A DNA stretch of 64,000 nt from Paraburkholderia fungorum (lineage in GTDB: Bacteria > Pseudomonadota > Gammaproteobacteria > Burkholderiales > Burkholderiaceae). The notes under the pieces are model-generated. The model made no database searches. It was not told where the DNA came from and was given only the letters and a program-made list of their open reading frames with translations. Positions within the stretch are counted from its first letter, which is position 1. The number at the start of each line of letters is the position of its first letter. This document shows, one piece after another, positions 37,135 through 45,313 of this stretch. Both the position numbers and the translations under genes were made by a program. The stretch spans positions 992,001 through 1,056,000 of the forward strand of contig NZ_CADFGE010000001.1 in the NCBI RefSeq assembly GCF_902833645.1, read 5' to 3'.

Positions 37135-37153
37135 CCCAAAACAAATTTTTGGG
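37135..37153. promoter_or_regulatory. Perfect 7-bp inverted repeat next to a TATA-like element
   Basis: CCCAAAA and TTTTGGG around CAAAT, immediately after TTATA. Overlap with a possible -10 element suggests a regulated promoter. Confidence 0.45.
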
Positions 37154-37301
37154 ATGACAAGCGACTGAAAACCTTGAAGAATTTTCACTCGTGCTGCAAA
37201 AATGGGCACCCGAAAGCCTGCTGTGGCGGGGCTTCAGCGCCCTCGGCGAGTATCGACGAGACGCCGGTACAATCAACGTTTTCCCAGCGGCGCCGTCACC
37301 C

Positions 37302-37946
37302 ATGAAAGTCACCTTGATCCCCGTCACGCCATTCCAGCAGAACAGCTCGCTGCTCGTTTGCGAGGCAACCGGACGCGCGGCCGTCGTCGATCCGGGCGGC
37401 GACCTGGATGTCATCCAGGGTGAGATCGCGCGTCAGAATGTGACAGTCGAAAAAGTGTTCCTCACGCACGGCCACATCGACCACTGCGCCGGCGCAAAGA
37501 CGCTCGCCACGCATTACGGCGTGCCGATCGAAGGCCCACATCCCGACGAAAGCTTCTGGCTCGACAAGCTGCCGGATCAAAGCACGCGCTTCGGCTTTCC
37601 CGCTGCCGAGGCGTTCGAACCGGACCGCTGGCTGCAAGACGGCGAGACCGTGCAATTCGGCAACGAAATCCTCGAGGTCTATCACTGCCCCGGCCACACA
37701 CCGGGCCACGTGGTGTTCTTCAGCCGCGCACATCGGCTCGCGCTGGTGGGCGACGTGCTGTTCGCCGGTTCGATCGGCCGTACGGATTTTCCGCGCGGCA
37801 ATCACGCCGACCTGATCCGCGCGATCCGCGAAAAGCTCTGGCCGCTCGGCGACGACGTCACCTTCGTACCGGGCCACGGCCCCACCTCCACGTTCGGCGC
37901 CGAGCGCCGCACCAATCCGTACGTGGCCGACGGAGTCGTGGCATGA
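37302..37946 (+). CDS. MBL-fold metallohydrolase (glyoxalase II-like, YcbL type)
   Basis: 214 residues. The zinc motif [10 protein letters not shown] (His56, His58, Asp60, His61) is complete, with [14 protein letters not shown] near 128 and [16 protein letters not shown] near 150 giving further ligands and the YcbL/GloB-like signature. It probably hydrolyses a thioester such as S-lactoylglutathione. The ATG at 37302 starts the family-typical [14 protein letters not shown]; a frame extending to 37191 is rejected. Its stop overlaps the exonuclease start (ATGA). Confidence 0.92.
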   Translation: MKVTLIPVTPFQQNSSLLVCEATGRAAVVDPGGDLDVIQGEIARQNVTVEKVFLTHGHIDHCAGAKTLATHYGVPIEGPHPDESFWLDKLPDQSTRFGFPAAEAFEPDRWLQDGETVQFGNEILEVYHCPGHTPGHVVFFSRAHRLALVGDVLFAGSIGRTDFPRGNHADLIRAIREKLWPLGDDVTFVPGHGPTSTFGAERRTNPYVADGVVA

Positions 37947-38572
37947 GCGGCGAAATCTATGTGAGCACGGATGTCGAAGCGGACGGCCCGATTCCCGGTC
38001 CGCATTCGATGCTTAGTTTCGCCTCCGCCGCGTACACGGAGGACAAGCAGCTGATCGCCACCTTCTCGGCGAATCTGGAGCTGCTCGAGGGCGCCACGCC
38101 GCATCCGGTGCAGGAAGCATGGTGGAAGACGCAGCCGGAAGCGTGGGAGGCCTGCCGCAAGGATTTGCAGGATCCGCAGGCCGCCCTCACAGCCTACGTC
38201 GAATGGGTCGAGGCGTTGCCGGGCAAACCGGTGTTCGTGGCGATGCCGGCGGGTTTCGACTTCACCTATATGTTCTGGTACATGATGCGCTTTGTCGGCC
38301 GCTGCCCGTTTTCGTGGTCGGCGCTCGACATCAAGACGCTGGCCTTCGCGCTGACCGGCCTGCCGTACCGCAAGAACATCAAGCCGCGCTTCCCGAAGCA
38401 CTGGTTCGATGAACACCCGCATACGCATGTCGCGTTGGACGATGCGATCGAACAGGGCGCCCTGTTCTGCAACATGCTCAAGGATCTGCGCGCAATTCAG
38501 GCAGCCATGCCGGCGGCGAGTCAAGAAGGGGACGGCACAGGACAAAACCCCGCTGAGGAACCGGCAAATTAG
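37943..38572 (+). CDS. DnaQ-like 3'-5' exonuclease family protein
   Basis: 209 residues. [24 protein letters not shown] at the N-terminus carries the first acidic pair (Asp-x-Glu), [15 protein letters not shown] near 99 carries the second Asp, and [16 protein letters not shown] near 154 gives His and the final Asp, a DEDDh arrangement. It should be a metal-dependent 3'-5' exonuclease acting on DNA or RNA. Four bases overlap the preceding hydrolase gene. The terminal 20 residues look disordered. Confidence 0.85.
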   Translation: MSGEIYVSTDVEADGPIPGPHSMLSFASAAYTEDKQLIATFSANLELLEGATPHPVQEAWWKTQPEAWEACRKDLQDPQAALTAYVEWVEALPGKPVFVAMPAGFDFTYMFWYMMRFVGRCPFSWSALDIKTLAFALTGLPYRKNIKPRFPKHWFDEHPHTHVALDDAIEQGALFCNMLKDLRAIQAAMPAASQEGDGTGQNPAEEPAN

Positions 38573-38662
38573 GTAATCTCCCTCCTCGAAGCCGTTTTAC
38601 ATTGCGTTTCGTTTTCGAGACCTCTACCATGCGTTGATAGGGCGACGCCAACGGAGGCGCAG

Positions 38663-39121
38663 TTGACACTCGATACGTTCTCACAAAAAATCCTGCGCCT
38701 GCTGCAGCTCGACGCACGCCGGTCCGTGCAAGAGATTTCTGACCAGGTCGGCCTCTCGAGCACTCCATGTTGGCGCCGTATCAAGGACATGGAGCAATCT
38801 GGAGTGATCCAGCGCTACACGGCCTTGCTCGACCGCGAAAAGCTGGGTCTGCACGTCTGCGCCCTCGCCCATATCCATCTCACGCGCCATACCGAAGGCG
38901 GGGTCGAGCAGTTCGAACGGGAAATCGCCACCTGCCCGGAAGTCACCGAGTGCTACAGCACGACCGGCGAATCCGACTACATCCTCAAGATCGTCGCGCC
39001 GGATATCAAGGCCTACGACAGCTTTCTGCACGAACGCATCTTCAAGATTCCCGCCGTTGCTCAGGTGCGCACGAGCGTCGTGCTACGCGAAATCAAATTC
39101 GATACGCAACTGCCACTGTGA
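38663..39121 (+). CDS. Lrp/AsnC-family transcriptional regulator
   Basis: 152 residues starting at a TTG with GGAGG five bases upstream. An N-terminal helix-turn-helix (QEISDQVGLSSTPCWRRIKDMEQSG, about 23-47) is followed by the RAM ligand domain, with GLHVCALAHIHL and CYSTTGESDYILKIVAPD. Such proteins usually sense an amino acid and regulate transport or metabolism genes. No obvious target is adjacent: the exonuclease is upstream on the same strand and the CDF transporter is convergent. Confidence 0.93.
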   Translation: MTLDTFSQKILRLLQLDARRSVQEISDQVGLSSTPCWRRIKDMEQSGVIQRYTALLDREKLGLHVCALAHIHLTRHTEGGVEQFEREIATCPEVTECYSTTGESDYILKIVAPDIKAYDSFLHERIFKIPAVAQVRTSVVLREIKFDTQLPL

Positions 39122-39178
39122 AGCGGTAAAGCGGCGGTTCAGGAATTCCGAACGGTTTTTCGATTCGCGCGACGCCGC

Positions 39179-40423
39179 TCAGGCGTTGCCGTGCGGTTCC
39201 GCGGCCTTGACCCGGGTTGTGGCCTGATCCAGCCTGGCTTCCGTCGAGGCGTCGCTCCTGTCCGTTAATAGGTCCAACCGTTGTCGCACCTCCAGCTTGC
39301 GGGCACCCAGACTGCGCCTGAGCGCGTCCAGATCGACGCCGGCAAGGGCAGGTGCATCCCGCTGGGCAGCGCGCGAATCCGACGCCGGCAAAACCACTTC
39401 GACATCGAGCCCCGTGCTCAAGTAGTGCAGATTGACCGACTCGGCCTTCGCGCCGCCCGCGGCCAGCGCCGCCTTGACTTCGGCGACGATTCGCTCCCGC
39501 GCCGGCAGATTGACAGGCGGGCGGGCGATCGCGTCATTCTCCGGGTCGACATGGATCAGCGCGTCGAGCACACGGTTGTCGGTCAGCAAGCGCAAGCGCG
39601 CTGATTCGGCGATGTAGTGCCCTTCCGAGACCGAGATCAGCGGGTCCACCAGAATATGCGCGTCGACAAGCGCGAAGTCGCCCATCTTGCGGGTACGCAT
39701 TTCGTGCACGTCGCGCACGCCGGGCGTCGCGAGCAACAGCGCGCGCATGTCGGCGGAGGCGGCTTCGTCGAGCGCCCGGTCGGACAGATCCTGCAACGCG
39801 TCCCAGCCGAACGTCCAGCCCATGCGCGCCACCATAAAGCCGACAATTGCCGCGGCGATCGGATCGAGCAGGCGCACGCCCGCAAGACTCCCGACAATGC
39901 CGAGCGCGACGACCAGTGACGAAGCGGCGTCCGAGCGGGCGTGCCACGCGTTCGCAATCAACATGGCTGAACGCACGCGTTGCGCTTCGCGCAGCATGTA
40001 GCGAAACAGGCTCTCTTTGGAAATCAGCACCAGCACCGCGACCGCGAGCGCGCTCATATGCACGGCGGGAATGCTTTGCAAATCGGCGAGACGTGTTCCG
40101 GCGCGCCACAACATACCGACGCCGACCACAATCAGCAGCGCGCCCAAAAACAATGACGCAACCGTTTCATAGCGGCTGTGTCCGTAATTGTGATCCGCGT
40201 CAGGCTTGGCGCCACTGTGCCGATTGGCGATTAGCACGACAAAATCGGAAATCAAATCCGCTAACGAATGGATACCGTCGGCCACCAGCGCCTGGGAATG
40301 GGCAAACACCCCGATGACGATTTGCAGCGCCATCAGCACCGTATTGAGCGCAATACTGACAAAAGTACTTTTACGCGCGACGCGATGTTTCTCGGCGGAC
40401 TGAACGGCGACGGTGGACGGCAT
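39179..40423 (-). CDS. Cation diffusion facilitator (CDF) divalent-metal efflux transporter
   Basis: 414 residues with six membrane helices and a long C-terminal extension. The transmembrane metal site uses HSLAD (His52, Asp56) and HARSD (His161, Asp165), an HxxxD/HxxxD site unlike the DD/HD of YiiP, which suggests a metal other than Zn2+ or changed selectivity. A cytosolic metallochaperone-like domain (HILVDPLISVSEGHYIAE, DALIHVDPEND) follows, then a roughly 110-residue tail not present in YiiP. It exports metal ions in exchange for protons. Confidence 0.92.
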   Translation of the reverse strand: MPSTVAVQSAEKHRVARKSTFVSIALNTVLMALQIVIGVFAHSQALVADGIHSLADLISDFVVLIANRHSGAKPDADHNYGHSRYETVASLFLGALLIVVGVGMLWRAGTRLADLQSIPAVHMSALAVAVLVLISKESLFRYMLREAQRVRSAMLIANAWHARSDAASSLVVALGIVGSLAGVRLLDPIAAAIVGFMVARMGWTFGWDALQDLSDRALDEAASADMRALLLATPGVRDVHEMRTRKMGDFALVDAHILVDPLISVSEGHYIAESARLRLLTDNRVLDALIHVDPENDAIARPPVNLPARERIVAEVKAALAAGGAKAESVNLHYLSTGLDVEVVLPASDSRAAQRDAPALAGVDLDALRRSLGARKLEVRQRLDLLTDRSDASTEARLDQATTRVKAAEPHGNA

Positions 40424-40597
40424 CTTTGAATCGAATGAAAAAGTTCAATGCCTGCATTCTACCCGCGGCACCTCGATATGCGCTGGGGAGAGACAAAAAA
40501 ATCCTTTTAAATCAGTTGCTTATCTAAACGAAAAGCATTCGCGTTCCAGTTTCATGGAGTACCTGCGACAAAGAACCACAACAATTTTCAGGGCGAA

Positions 40598-40631
40598 AAA
40601 AAACCGCGCCCTGAACGGTACGCGGTTTTTT
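40598..40631. terminator. Bidirectional terminator after the hns gene
   Basis: AAAAAACCGCG and CGCGGTTTTTT flank a 12-base loop. It is oriented to end the minus-strand H-NS transcript and insulate the CDF gene upstream region. Confidence 0.85.
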
Positions 40632-40679
40632 CTGGCAAACAGCAGACGCTATAAGCGTGGCTGATTGACGGTACTGGTA

Positions 40680-40982
40680 TTACTTCTGGATCAAAAACTT
40701 CTCGCGATCCAGACCTGCAATCCAGCGCGGCGGCTTGCCACGGCCCGACCACGTGCTGCCGCTATCCGGGTCGCGATACTTCGGCGCGACACCAGCGCGC
40801 GGACGACCGGCTTTAGCAGCCTTGGCACCACGGCCACCGCCGAGTTCAGCCAGAGTAATGCCGTAATCGGCCATTTTCTGCTTGATCTCATTCAGCACTT
40901 CAGCGTATTCACGTGACTTTGCTTCTTCGATCTGCTTTTCGAGCTTCTCGCGCTGGGCGAGTAGTTCCTTGTATGACGACAT
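40680..40982 (-). CDS. H-NS family histone-like nucleoid-structuring protein
   Basis: 100 residues: an N-terminal coiled-coil oligomerisation helix (YKELLAQREKLEKQIEEAKSRE), a linker rich in Gly, Ala and Lys, and a C-terminal DNA-binding module with KYRDPDSGSTWSGRGKPPRWI, where GRGKPP is the minor-groove hook. It silences AT-rich DNA. The 400 bp upstream region is strikingly AT-rich, which fits autorepression. Burkholderia genomes carry several paralogs, so its specific role is unknown. Confidence 0.95.
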   Translation of the reverse strand: MSSYKELLAQREKLEKQIEEAKSREYAEVLNEIKQKMADYGITLAELGGGRGAKAAKAGRPRAGVAPKYRDPDSGSTWSGRGKPPRWIAGLDREKFLIQK

Positions 40983-41379
40983 AGGTTCCCTTGTGGTTTG
41001 GATAAATGACTGCCAGTCTTAAGCCAGCTTGCCCTTTGAAGGTGATCATGCCTCGGAATTTGATGGCGAGATTAACACAAAATAGAAAGACTGCAAAAGG
41101 ACCGTCGAGAAATTAATCCGAATTCGTTTCAAAAAATTTCAAGCGGCGGCGATGTTACGCGGTCCCTTTCAAATAGCTAATTTTCGCATTTTGCTGAAAA
41201 CAGCAGCCTCGCATCAGTAATGGCTGAATTAACTATCAAAAAATGAAATTTAAGATAAAGAAATCACGCCAACATTTCATGCCATGAAAGCTTTTACATG
41301 AAACATCGGAACATATTGCTGCGTCCACACTGCATTGTTATTGCAGCATGAGTGTTTTCCCCAAAACAGCAATCAAGGC
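40983..41379. other. AT-rich upstream region of the hns gene
   Basis: A 397 bp stretch, far more AT-rich than the rest of the window (for example TATCAAAAAATGAAATTTAAG near 41236). It contains no convincing gene. It is a plausible H-NS autoregulation and nucleation site and may also hold the 3' end of the transcript of the HugZ-like gene, which runs toward it. Confidence 0.6.
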
Positions 41380-42042
41380 TTAATTAGCGTGGCGCTGGAT
41401 GCAATCTTCGAGCGCCACATGCAAGGTTTCGGTACTGCGTTTCGCATCGTCGAAGGCAAAACGGGTGCGCACGCCGTCCCGCTTGAGATCAGCGCCATAT
41501 CGGTCGATGCCGAGCAACTGAAGTCCCCGGGTGCCTGACGAACGAGCGGTGAAGTGCTCAATCAGCGCATTTTCTTCGTCAAAATCGAGTGGCGGCAGAG
41601 GATCGAGTTCGGCGCCGGCCAGCCAGCCCATCGCGCCAAAACCGCCGATGTAGCGCAGCCGTTCGAGCCGCATCGCCCAAAAAGCGAAATCGCCGAGAAG
41701 CAGGTACCGCTCCGCGTCCGCGTGATAGCGCAGATAGCGCTGCACGACGTCGGGAGTCGAGTCGACCGGCTCGAACGTACCGAGCAAAGTGACGCGCTCT
41801 CCGCTCAGCACGTCGTCCTCAGGCGCGTCGACGACCAGAAAGCCGGCGCGCGGATCGGCGTGCAGATTGTGCGTATGCTCGGCGAGCCGGCTTACGAGAA
41901 TTGTCGGGCGGTGTTGCGGGTCCGGCGCGAACGGCAGCACTGAAGGATAAGGAAAACCCTCCGGCTGACGTGCGTGGGTGGCGAGCGTACCGATAGCCGC
42001 CTTATGCAGCAGATGTAGCGGAGCGTGAGCGGGAATGTTCAC
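41380..42042 (-). CDS. HugZ / pyridoxamine-5'-phosphate-oxidase-like FMN-fold protein
   Basis: 220 residues. The split-barrel flavin-binding-like domain covers residues 10-140 (KAAIGTLATHARQPEGFPYPSVLPF, PTILVSRLAEHTHNLHADPRAGFLV), with YIGGFGAMGWL near 130 and a C-terminal DUF2470-like part (LIEHFTARSSGTRGLQLLGIDRYGADL). This combination is typical of HugZ-family haem-degrading or haem-binding proteins. No iron-uptake gene is adjacent, so haem metabolism is inferred only from family. Confidence 0.85.
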   Translation of the reverse strand: MNIPAHAPLHLLHKAAIGTLATHARQPEGFPYPSVLPFAPDPQHRPTILVSRLAEHTHNLHADPRAGFLVVDAPEDDVLSGERVTLLGTFEPVDSTPDVVQRYLRYHADAERYLLLGDFAFWAMRLERLRYIGGFGAMGWLAGAELDPLPPLDFDEENALIEHFTARSSGTRGLQLLGIDRYGADLKRDGVRTRFAFDDAKRSTETLHVALEDCIQRHAN

Positions 42043-42173
42043 GTGCGCGGTCCTCGATAGATAAGTGTTGGATCAATTCGCTTCGAGCCTTCAAGCATAA
42101 GGTAGCGAGCTTCGTTAGAATCGGAAATTCGCTTACAAGGCGCTTTCTCACGCGTCGCTTCCACGAGATTTCA

Positions 42174-43385
42174 GTGTCCGACCGTTCGTCCGAATTCGCC
42201 TCCCTTCCCGCCGCTCATCGCGATCTCTCCGACACCGCACGCCAGCGCGCCCGGATTGCCACGATGGCGGTGTTCTTCATTGCCGGCATGATGTACGCGT
42301 CGTGGGGGGTGCATGTGCCGACCGTGCGCGACCGCTTCCATCTGAATCCGGCGATGCTCTCGTTCGCCCTGCTGGCCGTGGCCGGCGGCTCGATCGCCGC
42401 GATGGCGGCGAACGCTCCGTGGATCGCCCGGGTCGGGACACGCCGCGCCTGTCTGACCGGCGGCTGTGTGATGACCGCGTGTGCGGCGCTGATCCTGATC
42501 GTACCGGCTTACTGGATGCTGCTGATCGTGCTGGCCGTGTTCGGCGCCGGCATGGCCACGCTCGACGTCGCGATGAACGCGGAAGCGAGCGCTGTCGAGA
42601 AGGCGCTCGGCAAGCCGATCATGTCGGCGCTGCACGGCATGTTCAGCCTCGGCGGGATGTTTGGCGCGGCAGCAGGCGGCGCCTTGCTGGCGCGCGGCAT
42701 GGCGCCGGCTGTCCACCTCGCGCTGGCTGCCGCGGTCAGCACACTGGTGCTGATCGCGGCGTGCCCATCCGTGCTGCCACATGTACCGCACGCCGATCAT
42801 CCCGACGCAGCCACGCCGCGCGCCAATCGCTGGCGATCGCCAGCCTTGTGGGCGCTCGGTGCGATTGCGCTGGTCGCGTTAATCGCAGAAGGCGCGATGT
42901 ACGACTGGGCCACCGTGTACATGCGCGACGTCGTGCTGTCTACGCCGGCTCTCGCGAGCGCGGCGTACGCGGCGTTTTCCGGCGGCATGGCCGCAGCGCG
43001 TTTCGCCGGTGACGCCGTGCGTGCCCGCTTCGGCGCACCGCAACTGGTGATGGCGAGCGCGTCGCTTGCCTGCGCCGGGATGGTCGGCGCGCTATTGCTG
43101 CCACATCCGGTTGCCGCGCTGATCGGCTTCACGCTAATGGGTCTTGGGCTCGCGAACATGATGCCGGTGCTGTTCGCCGCAGCGGCGAGCGTCAAAGGCA
43201 TTCACGCGGCCGAAGGACTCGCGCATGTTGCCGGATTGGCCTACTTCGGGCTGCTGTTCGGGCCGGTGATGATCGGCGCGGTGACCCAGGTAACCAGTCT
43301 GCCGATCGGGTTGTCCGTGGTAGCCGTGTGTTCGGCGCTGATTGCGATCACCGGTCCAAAGGTGTTGCGGCGTTTGAAGATCTGA
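42174..43385 (+). CDS. Major facilitator superfamily transporter (YbjJ-like)
   Basis: 403 residues and 12 predicted membrane helices, starting at a GTG. Helix 1 and the following AMAANAPWIARVGTRRACLTGGC loop match the MFS A-motif region, and the second half has GGMAAARFAGDAVRARFG. This subset resembles E. coli YbjJ and fucose-permease-like proteins with no known substrate. Its ribosome binding site is weak. It is divergent from the HugZ-like gene, with 131 bp between starts. Confidence 0.85.
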   Translation: MSDRSSEFASLPAAHRDLSDTARQRARIATMAVFFIAGMMYASWGVHVPTVRDRFHLNPAMLSFALLAVAGGSIAAMAANAPWIARVGTRRACLTGGCVMTACAALILIVPAYWMLLIVLAVFGAGMATLDVAMNAEASAVEKALGKPIMSALHGMFSLGGMFGAAAGGALLARGMAPAVHLALAAAVSTLVLIAACPSVLPHVPHADHPDAATPRANRWRSPALWALGAIALVALIAEGAMYDWATVYMRDVVLSTPALASAAYAAFSGGMAAARFAGDAVRARFGAPQLVMASASLACAGMVGALLLPHPVAALIGFTLMGLGLANMMPVLFAAAASVKGIHAAEGLAHVAGLAYFGLLFGPVMIGAVTQVTSLPIGLSVVAVCSALIAITGPKVLRRLKI

Positions 43386-43641
43386 CGCAGACGTGCACTG
43401 CGGCTCCATCGGCTGAACTCGCGCCATACGAAAACGCGCAACGTTGCGTTACGTTACGCGAGGCCTGCACACTGACGTGTTCCCCACCACATCGGCGAGC
43501 TCAATGCGCTCTCCGCCTCTCTCGAACCCCATCAAGTCGTTGATTAGCATGGGTTTTCCACGCCGACTGGTCTCGCAATCACAAATGGCATAGGCCTTGC
43601 AGTTAGCTCCCCAGCAGTTTCCAATTACGGGGGAGCAGACC

Positions 43642-45219
43642 ATGAATCGCAATTTCAAACTGTCGGCGATCGCCATGTGCGTGACGTCGATGATTTTACT
43701 GACCGGGTGCGGAACCTCGACGCTCAACCCGGGCCTCTCGGGCGGAGGGGCAGGCGCTGGAGCAGGCGGCGGTGGCGGGACACCGACACCTACCCCGACA
43801 CCCACGCCTACTCCGACTCCGACTCCGACTCCGACTCCGACTCCGACGCCTACTCCAACCCCAACGCCAACCCCAACGCCATCGAGCGCCAATCCGATCG
43901 GAGTCGTCGTCCAGAACACCGGCAATGTAGTCAGCACGACCGGCCAGACCGTCTCCGCGATCGGCAACCAGATCGGCCTCACGCCGATCCCCGGCGCGAA
44001 CCCGGCCACCACGACCGCGCTCGGCAACGTTGTCTCGAATCTCGGTGCAGGCGTCACGGCGGTCGGCGCGGGCACGGCGAACGGCCTCGGCCAGCTCGGC
44101 AACGCCAAGGACCCGCTTGGCACAACGCTGGCGAGCAGCGGCAATCTGGTTTATGACGCGGGCCAGGCTGTCAACAGCGCCGGCCAGCTCGTGACGAGTC
44201 TCGGCACCGGCCCCACCGCGCCGCTCAGTCCGTTGACCACACCGCTCGGCGCCACGGTCTCGACGCTCGGCAATACAGTCAGCGGCCTCGGCACGCAACT
44301 GACCTCGCAGTTGACGAACGGCCCGATCCAGCAAGTGACGCAAACCGTCAGCACCGCGATCACGCCGATCACCACCACGCTGGCGCAGACGACCCAAACC
44401 GTCGGCGATACGACGGGTCTCGGCGCGCCGCTGAACGGTCTGCTATCGACCATCGGTCATGGCCTCGACAGCGCGGGCAGCCAGGTGAGCAGCGCGACGA
44501 ACAATCCGATCGGTCAGAACCTCGGCAATGTCGTGAGCAAGCTCGGCGACACCGTCACGTCCGCCGGCGGCCTGCTGACGGCAGGTGGTTCGAGCAGCGG
44601 CAACCCGCTCGGCGGTCTCACCGGAATTCTGAATCCGGGCGGCAGCGGCGGCACGGGCGGCAATCCGCTCGCGCCTTTGACGAGCATTCTCACCGCGCTG
44701 CCCGGCACCTTGAGCGGCGGCCTGACCGGCGGCAGCGGCTCGAGCAGTCCGCTTGCGCCGCTGACCAACATCCTCAGCACGGTGACCGGCAGTCTCGGTA
44801 GTCTCGGCGGCGCCGGCGGCAGTTCGGGCAGCCCGCTTGCACCGCTAACCAACGTTCTCAGCACAGTGACCGGCAGTCTCGGCGGACTCTCCGGCGGCAC
44901 CGGCGGCTCGGGCAGTCCGCTCGCACCGCTAACCGGCGTGGTCAGCTCGGTCACCGGCGTCCTGAGCGGCGCGGCCGGCAGCAGCGGCAACCCGCTGGCG
45001 CCGGTGACGTCGGCGGTCTCGTCGCTGACAGGCGCGCTTGGATCGGCGGCAGGTTCGGGCAGCACCGGTGGAAGCGGGGGCGCCAGCAATCCGCTGGCTC
45101 CGATCACCGGTCTGCTGAACACCGTCACCGGCGCATTGACCGGTACGGCGGGCTCGGCGGGCGGCACGACAGGGGGTGGTTTGCTCGGCGGTCTGGGCGC
45201 GCTGGCGCCAAAGAAGTGA
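43642..45219 (+). CDS. Repeat-rich lipoprotein with Thr-Pro tract and glycine-rich repeats
   Basis: 525 residues. GGGGGAG precedes the ATG by six bases. The signal ends at the lipobox LTGC. Then come a Gly/Ala-rich spacer, 17 uninterrupted Thr-Pro dipeptides (residues 47-80), a middle region of Val/Asn/Gly-rich near-repeats (TVSTLGNTVSGLG), and, from about residue 305, about eight imperfect units of the form SGSPLAPLTNVLSTVTGSL. The protein is exported, probably surface or periplasmic, with a stalk-like Thr-Pro spacer. NCBI has called similar Paraburkholderia proteins collagen-like, but no regular Gly-X-Y is seen here. Function unknown. Confidence 0.85.
   Translation: MNRNFKLSAIAMCVTSMILLTGCGTSTLNPGLSGGGAGAGAGGGGGTPTPTPTPTPTPTPTPTPTPTPTPTPTPTPTPTPSSANPIGVVVQNTGNVVSTTGQTVSAIGNQIGLTPIPGANPATTTALGNVVSNLGAGVTAVGAGTANGLGQLGNAKDPLGTTLASSGNLVYDAGQAVNSAGQLVTSLGTGPTAPLSPLTTPLGATVSTLGNTVSGLGTQLTSQLTNGPIQQVTQTVSTAITPITTTLAQTTQTVGDTTGLGAPLNGLLSTIGHGLDSAGSQVSSATNNPIGQNLGNVVSKLGDTVTSAGGLLTAGGSSSGNPLGGLTGILNPGGSGGTGGNPLAPLTSILTALPGTLSGGLTGGSGSSSPLAPLTNILSTVTGSLGSLGGAGGSSGSPLAPLTNVLSTVTGSLGGLSGGTGGSGSPLAPLTGVVSSVTGVLSGAAGSSGNPLAPVTSAVSSLTGALGSAAGSGSTGGSGGASNPLAPITGLLNTVTGALTGTAGSAGGTTGGGLLGGLGALAPKK
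43780..43881 (+). repeat. Thr-Pro coding tract with hexanucleotide microsatellite
   Basis: Seventeen Thr-Pro codon pairs, within which CCGACT-type hexamers repeat almost exactly from about 43811 to 43845. Since units are six bases, slippage would change stalk length without shifting the frame. Confidence 0.9.
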
Positions 45220-45270
45220 CGAATAACGACAGCAAATAACGACGCGGCAAAACAAGCGTTGAAGGGGGGG

Positions 45271-45304
45271 CAGCGAGCCGGGTCAACCGGCTCGCTGTTT
45301 TTTT
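45271..45304 (+). terminator. Terminator of the repeat lipoprotein gene
   Basis: CAGCGAGCCGG and CCGGCTCGCTG form an 11-bp stem, loop GTCAA, then TTTTTTT. It lies between convergent genes and would stop the plus-strand lipoprotein transcript. Confidence 0.92.
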
Positions 45305-45313
45305 ATCGCTGTA

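Larger units (their letters stand above)
36664..37301. other. 638 bp divergent intergenic region between rlpA and the MBL hydrolase gene
   Basis: No convincing gene. A minus-strand frame near 37090-36954 begins MGMRIATQVLAAAAFAA, like the hydrophobic part of a signal peptide, but the following residues do not look like a mature protein in any one frame, so a decayed exported protein is possible. Two tight palindromes (37101 and 37135) lie in the half nearest the hydrolase gene. Confidence 0.5.

Noticed and set aside
36954..37160. Small exported protein on the minus strand
   Set aside because: A signal-like MGMRIATQVLAAAAFAA is followed by a short, Cys/Arg-rich tail in every frame; no credible mature sequence.
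43780..43881. Possible CRISPR or direct-repeat array
   Set aside because: The six-base units encode Thr-Pro within a reading frame and have no spacers.
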